From Rothia sp. P100 (lineage in GTDB: Bacteria; Actinomycetota; Actinomycetes; Actinomycetales; Micrococcaceae): a DNA stretch of 64,000 bases. The stretch spans positions 806,001-870,000 of the forward strand of contig NZ_JAMAYG010000001.1 of assembly GCF_023712425.1 (NCBI RefSeq). The letters run 5' to 3'. The notes below the pieces were generated by a model. That model was not told the origin of the DNA and made no database searches. It worked only from the letters and a program-made list of their open reading frames with translations. Positions 60,938 to 64,000 of the stretch are shown piece after piece; the stretch's first letter is position 1; every line of letters begins with the position of its first letter. A program made the position numbers and the translations under genes.

Positions 60938-62314
60938 CTAGCGGGCAGAGCGCAGGTGCTGCACGGTTCGCACTATCAGCAACCCTGCGGGCACCAGTAG
61001 CGGAGCAGCACCACCCAGCATGAAGGAACCCGTTATACCCACCAAAAGCCCCACGGTTTTTACGGCAGCGATTATGGGTTCAAGGGGCACGGTCAGCCCC
61101 TCAATGGTGGTGAAGGTGAGGTCGTAGTTGAACTGGGTGGGCGGGTTTACCTCGCCCAGTGCTATCGCAAGCCCAAAGAGCAGTCCGCCCAAAGCCAGCT
61201 GCAGAGGTAGTTGAAAAACCAGTGCCATGGTCAGCACATAGACAGCTGTAGCAACCCCTGATCCTGACGCGAACCCCAGCAGGGTGCGAAAGTAAGGAGC
61301 CCCCAGCCACTGGCGCAGAGCCTGGTGAGAGGCCCACTCACGGGTCAGCCAGCGGTAGAAAGAGGCCACAACCCACGTGCCCAGTGCGATAGCAGCCCCC
61401 GCTCCGAGGGCACCGAACCCCACTCCCAGGAAGATAGCAAAAGGTAAGCTGACCAGGGCAGTGAGTATCAACGGTAAGAGGCTGTCCGCCAAGGCCGCTA
61501 GCGAAAGCTGCGCCGCCGAGGCTGAGCTCAACCGGCGCCGGGTACGGGAACCTTCCGAGCCATAGTAGCGGTAACCATCAGGCCCGCCAACATTGTGCAA
61601 AGCATAGAGCAGCATTGAACTTCGGCCGTAAGCCGCCGTTGCTACGCGCCATTCCAGCGGGGTGCGCGCCGTTCGGAGGGCTAGAGCTAAAGAACCCACG
61701 ATCGCCGCCAAAACCCAGCCGCCGGTAAGGAAAGGCACGAGGTTTAGCCTTATGCCAGCCCCTAAACTAGTGGTGGTCAGCAACACCACAACCACCCCAA
61801 GGGTAAAAGCACCTGCCGCCCACAGCAGGAGAGGCAGCTTTCTACCCAGCAGTTGGCAACCCAGTGCTCCCTGCATGAGAACCGCCCCGAAGAGCAGAGT
61901 CGCAAGGGCTGTTCCCACCAGCCAGGCAGCTGAAAAAGGAGCAAAGATCGTGGCGAGCAAAGTGGAGACCAGCCCCCAGGACGCCAGCACCGCCCAACTC
62001 TCGGTGCGTCGCCAAAGATTGCGTAATGGCAGGCGGCCGGTGAAACGCCAAAAAAGGTCAGAGGACGAATAAGCAACCGGCCCTAGAAGGTAGAGGATGC
62101 AGGCAAAGGCAGCACTGGAAATCAGTAGGGCACCGGCAAAGAAGGGGAGGGCCTGCTGATCGTTGAGGGTGAAGTAAAGGTAAGTACCGCGAACATTGCG
62201 GAGCCCGTAGGCCATAGTGGCTGCAATAGCGAAAAATACCGCCACGTAAAAGAAAGAATTGTAGACCTCTACGAAACGGTCCCCGCGGCTGCGGGCGACC
62301 GGTAGGGCACTCAC
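60938..62314 (-). CDS. ABC transporter membrane protein (DUF6297-like)
   Basis: A 458-residue protein with about twelve hydrophobic segments and no soluble domain. The sequence fits the DUF6297-type permeases that pair with a small ABC ATPase in actinobacteria. Its GTG start overlaps the ATPase stop (GTGA), so they are co-translated. The substrate is unknown. Confidence 0.75.
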   Translation of the reverse strand: MSALPVARSRGDRFVEVYNSFFYVAVFFAIAATMAYGLRNVRGTYLYFTLNDQQALPFFAGALLISSAAFACILYLLGPVAYSSSDLFWRFTGRLPLRNLWRRTESWAVLASWGLVSTLLATIFAPFSAAWLVGTALATLLFGAVLMQGALGCQLLGRKLPLLLWAAGAFTLGVVVVLLTTTSLGAGIRLNLVPFLTGGWVLAAIVGSLALALRTARTPLEWRVATAAYGRSSMLLYALHNVGGPDGYRYYGSEGSRTRRRLSSASAAQLSLAALADSLLPLILTALVSLPFAIFLGVGFGALGAGAAIALGTWVVASFYRWLTREWASHQALRQWLGAPYFRTLLGFASGSGVATAVYVLTMALVFQLPLQLALGGLLFGLAIALGEVNPPTQFNYDLTFTTIEGLTVPLEPIIAAVKTVGLLVGITGSFMLGGAAPLLVPAGLLIVRTVQHLRSAR

Positions 62315-62976
62315 GCCCGGCTCTCTTCTTGGTTCAGGGGGAAACGCAGATTGACGGTACCCGCTATTTCATTGAGTAGCGGGTCATGCGTAGCAATGCA
62401 GACCATATCGCCGATGTCCGTAACCCGCCAATCAACCCACTCGGTAATCCACTGCACCCCGGTGGCATCCAACCGTTTTTCGGGTTCATCCAGAAAATAG
62501 TAGCGAGCTGGGCGTACCAGCAGGGATGCTAGGCGCGAGCGCTGCTCCTGCCCAGAGCTTAGGGTGTAGGGCTGCCGGTCGTAGGCCTGGGGCACCCCCA
62601 GCTCTTCGAGGGCCTCGCGGGGGCTATAGAGATTCTCGGGGTCAGTGCCCAATGCCTCGTTAATTTCTGCGGCAGCCCGCGCCATCATCTCAAGGTGTTG
62701 CCCCACGGTCACCCCCGGTAGCCATCCAATAGCGTCATTGATACCAAAGACCTGGGTGCGAAAGGGCAGGGAAGAGGACTTGACCGACGCTCCATTCAAA
62801 AGCATATATCCCTCAGTCAGCTCTTCTTGCTGCAGCAGACACTTCATGAGGGTCGATTTGCCCGAGCCATTGGGGCCGGTCAGTGTGTAATAGGTGCCTC
62901 GGTGCAGCTGCACCGAGGCGTCATCAAAAACCAGGTTCTCTTTAAAAGCTTTCTTGGCAGCAAGTAACTCAATCAA
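62311..62976 (-). CDS. ABC transporter ATPase
   Basis: A 221-residue nucleotide-binding subunit. Walker A GPNGSGKST, the signature LSSGQEQRSRLASLLVRPAR and Walker B YYFLDEP are present. The start is the TTG at 62976, six bases after AGAGGA, overlapping the preceding gene; a GTG at 63009 lacks such a site. It couples to the membrane protein at 60938-62314. Confidence 0.88.
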   Translation of the reverse strand: MIELLAAKKAFKENLVFDDASVQLHRGTYYTLTGPNGSGKSTLMKCLLQQEELTEGYMLLNGASVKSSSLPFRTQVFGINDAIGWLPGVTVGQHLEMMARAAAEINEALGTDPENLYSPREALEELGVPQAYDRQPYTLSSGQEQRSRLASLLVRPARYYFLDEPEKRLDATGVQWITEWVDWRVTDIGDMVCIATHDPLLNEIAGTVNLRFPLNQEESRA

Positions 62977-64000
62977 GGGCTGTCCTCTGTTCTGTCTGTG
63001 AGTAAACACCCGGGGCAGCTAATACCTGGTTGGCGTGGACGCCCAGCTGGGCCTGGCGTACCAGCAGGGCACGCGCCGTTTCAGCATCCACCAAACTCAG
63101 CTCGCTGCTGCTTACCATAGCACCGGCGGCAGTAACCGTTAGATCCGCGTAGCCGAAGCGTTTGCCCACAGGCCCCTGTTTCAGTTCAAGCTGCTGAATT
63201 TTCGAGTGCGGGGTAATGCTCAACCGCTTGGTGGTCATGCCCCCGCGCACCAGCAGCAGGGCGGGAGTCAGCGAAAAGGCGTTACGGCTGATGGCAAACC
63301 AGTCAATGCGGGAGCGGGCAGTAAGTTGCGCTGCTGTGAAACCGTGCCCGCTGCCCTTAGCGTCCAGACCAGCATGCAACTGCTCGGCAGAAGCTCCACC
63401 GCGCGTCTCATCGAGAACGACCAGAGGTAGGATGCGCAGCAGGTCAGCTCGCGTGCCGACCGGCAGTAACTCACCCGCAAAGGCAGTATTTTCGCCTTCG
63501 CCCTGTCCAGCCAAAGCAACAGATACCTTGTACCAGCCGGTCAGGCGCCAGAGCAAGGGCTGGGTCACCTTGACCGACTGGATACGCCCCTCGGGCAGAG
63601 TCTTTGTAACGGTATCGGTGAGGCCAAAACGGGTCTTCAGACCATCAGGGCTAGTCACCAGCCTGAAGTTCCACCCGGTATTCAGACGCTTCCAGAGAGC
63701 AGAAACCAGACCAGCAAACACCGCCATATTGGAGGCAAACAGTGCACCCATACTTACATCCGCCCACACCATAAGGCCACCCATAGTAACCACCATGAGC
63801 ATGATAATGATGACCCCTAAGGAGAGGAACATGGAACCCAGCAGCCTGCCTACCGGCACGTGCACAATCTGTTGCTCGCCCTCACCACGTACCCCTCTGA
63901 AATTCTCGGTGACGTGCTGAGCCAGGCGCTGACGCAGGTGGTGTTCCCCGGCCTGGGCACCAGGTGCAGAGTCAGGGTGCCCAGGTTCTAGCTGGCTACC
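62969..64000 (-). CDS. PH-domain (YdbT/bPH2-like) membrane protein, 5' end outside the window
   Basis: The open frame continues to the window edge, so at least 343 residues of a longer protein are seen. After a polar segment come a hydrophobic pair (MFLSLGVIIIMLMVVTMGGL) and bacterial PH domains (WNFRLVTSPDGLKTRFGLTD, RLSITPHSKIQQLELKQG). YdbT-like proteins are encoded near ABC systems in several Gram-positives. The stop overlaps the ATPase start. Confidence 0.82.
   Translation of the reverse strand, partial: GSQLEPGHPDSAPGAQAGEHHLRQRLAQHVTENFRGVRGEGEQQIVHVPVGRLLGSMFLSLGVIIIMLMVVTMGGLMVWADVSMGALFASNMAVFAGLVSALWKRLNTGWNFRLVTSPDGLKTRFGLTDTVTKTLPEGRIQSVKVTQPLLWRLTGWYKVSVALAGQGEGENTAFAGELLPVGTRADLLRILPLVVLDETRGGASAEQLHAGLDAKGSGHGFTAAQLTARSRIDWFAISRNAFSLTPALLLVRGGMTTKRLSITPHSKIQQLELKQGPVGKRFGYADLTVTAAGAMVSSSELSLVDAETARALLVRQAQLGVHANQVLAAPGVYSQTEQRTALD

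Overview
The window is a continuous stretch of chromosome from a high-GC Gram-positive bacterium, most likely a member of the Micrococcaceae and plausibly Rothia. The grounds are Lsr2, DisA next to RadA, ClpC, the short actinobacterial ArgA-type acetyltransferase, many GTG and TTG starts, several apparently leaderless genes, and a Micrococcaceae-style orphan winged-helix regulator. The genus is an inference from gene content. Most of the window is housekeeping DNA of moderate-to-high GC, with one clearly AT-rich block (about 19.1-27.5 kb) and a small mosaic insertion (about 36.2-39.3 kb).

Layout. 0-10.5 kb: a NarL/FixJ response regulator, CstA with its YbdD partner, a quinone oxidoreductase, two serine tRNAs, an EcsC-family protein, a SixA-like phosphatase, a BCCT osmolyte carrier and an alpha/beta hydrolase. 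10.6-16.2 kb: an orphan winged-helix regulator, upp, a third serine tRNA, a TetR regulator, tadA and recQ. 16.3-32.3 kb: a cell-surface glycopolymer locus with a DUF6270 protein, several single- and two-domain glycosyltransferases, WecB and WecC (UDP-ManNAc and UDP-ManNAcA supply) and a two-gene Wzm/Wzt-type ABC exporter. Its middle is AT-rich and holds at least two decayed genes. 32.5-36 kb: small metabolic genes, a rhodanese, a Tat-exported protein and a scrap of an acyl-CoA synthetase gene.

36.2-39.3 kb is the most unusual part. A 45-bp piece of the tRNA-Lys 3' half is directly repeated on both sides of a 3-kb cassette, as left by an element integrated in the tRNA. The cassette carries a gene for an exported phospholipase A2-like protein with a textbook active site. 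That gene is split inside its signal peptide by a 1.7-kb transposable unit with matching inverted ends and a 3-bp AAA duplication. The unit consists of an IS5-like transposase plus a captured yceI gene. Joining the flanks restores one perfect reading frame.

40.2-46.6 kb is devoted to phosphate. A low-affinity PiT carrier with its DUF47 partner follows a structured RNA that has its own promoter and terminator and a possible anti-terminator pairing. The high-affinity pstSCAB operon lies downstream of a clear PHO box. The remainder (46.7-64 kb) is a FUSC-family membrane protein, radA, disA, a Ser/Glu-rich membrane protein, mutY, argA-type NAGS, clpC, lsr2, lysS, panC with a DUF2520 protein, and an ABC transporter pair behind a PH-domain membrane protein that runs off the right edge.
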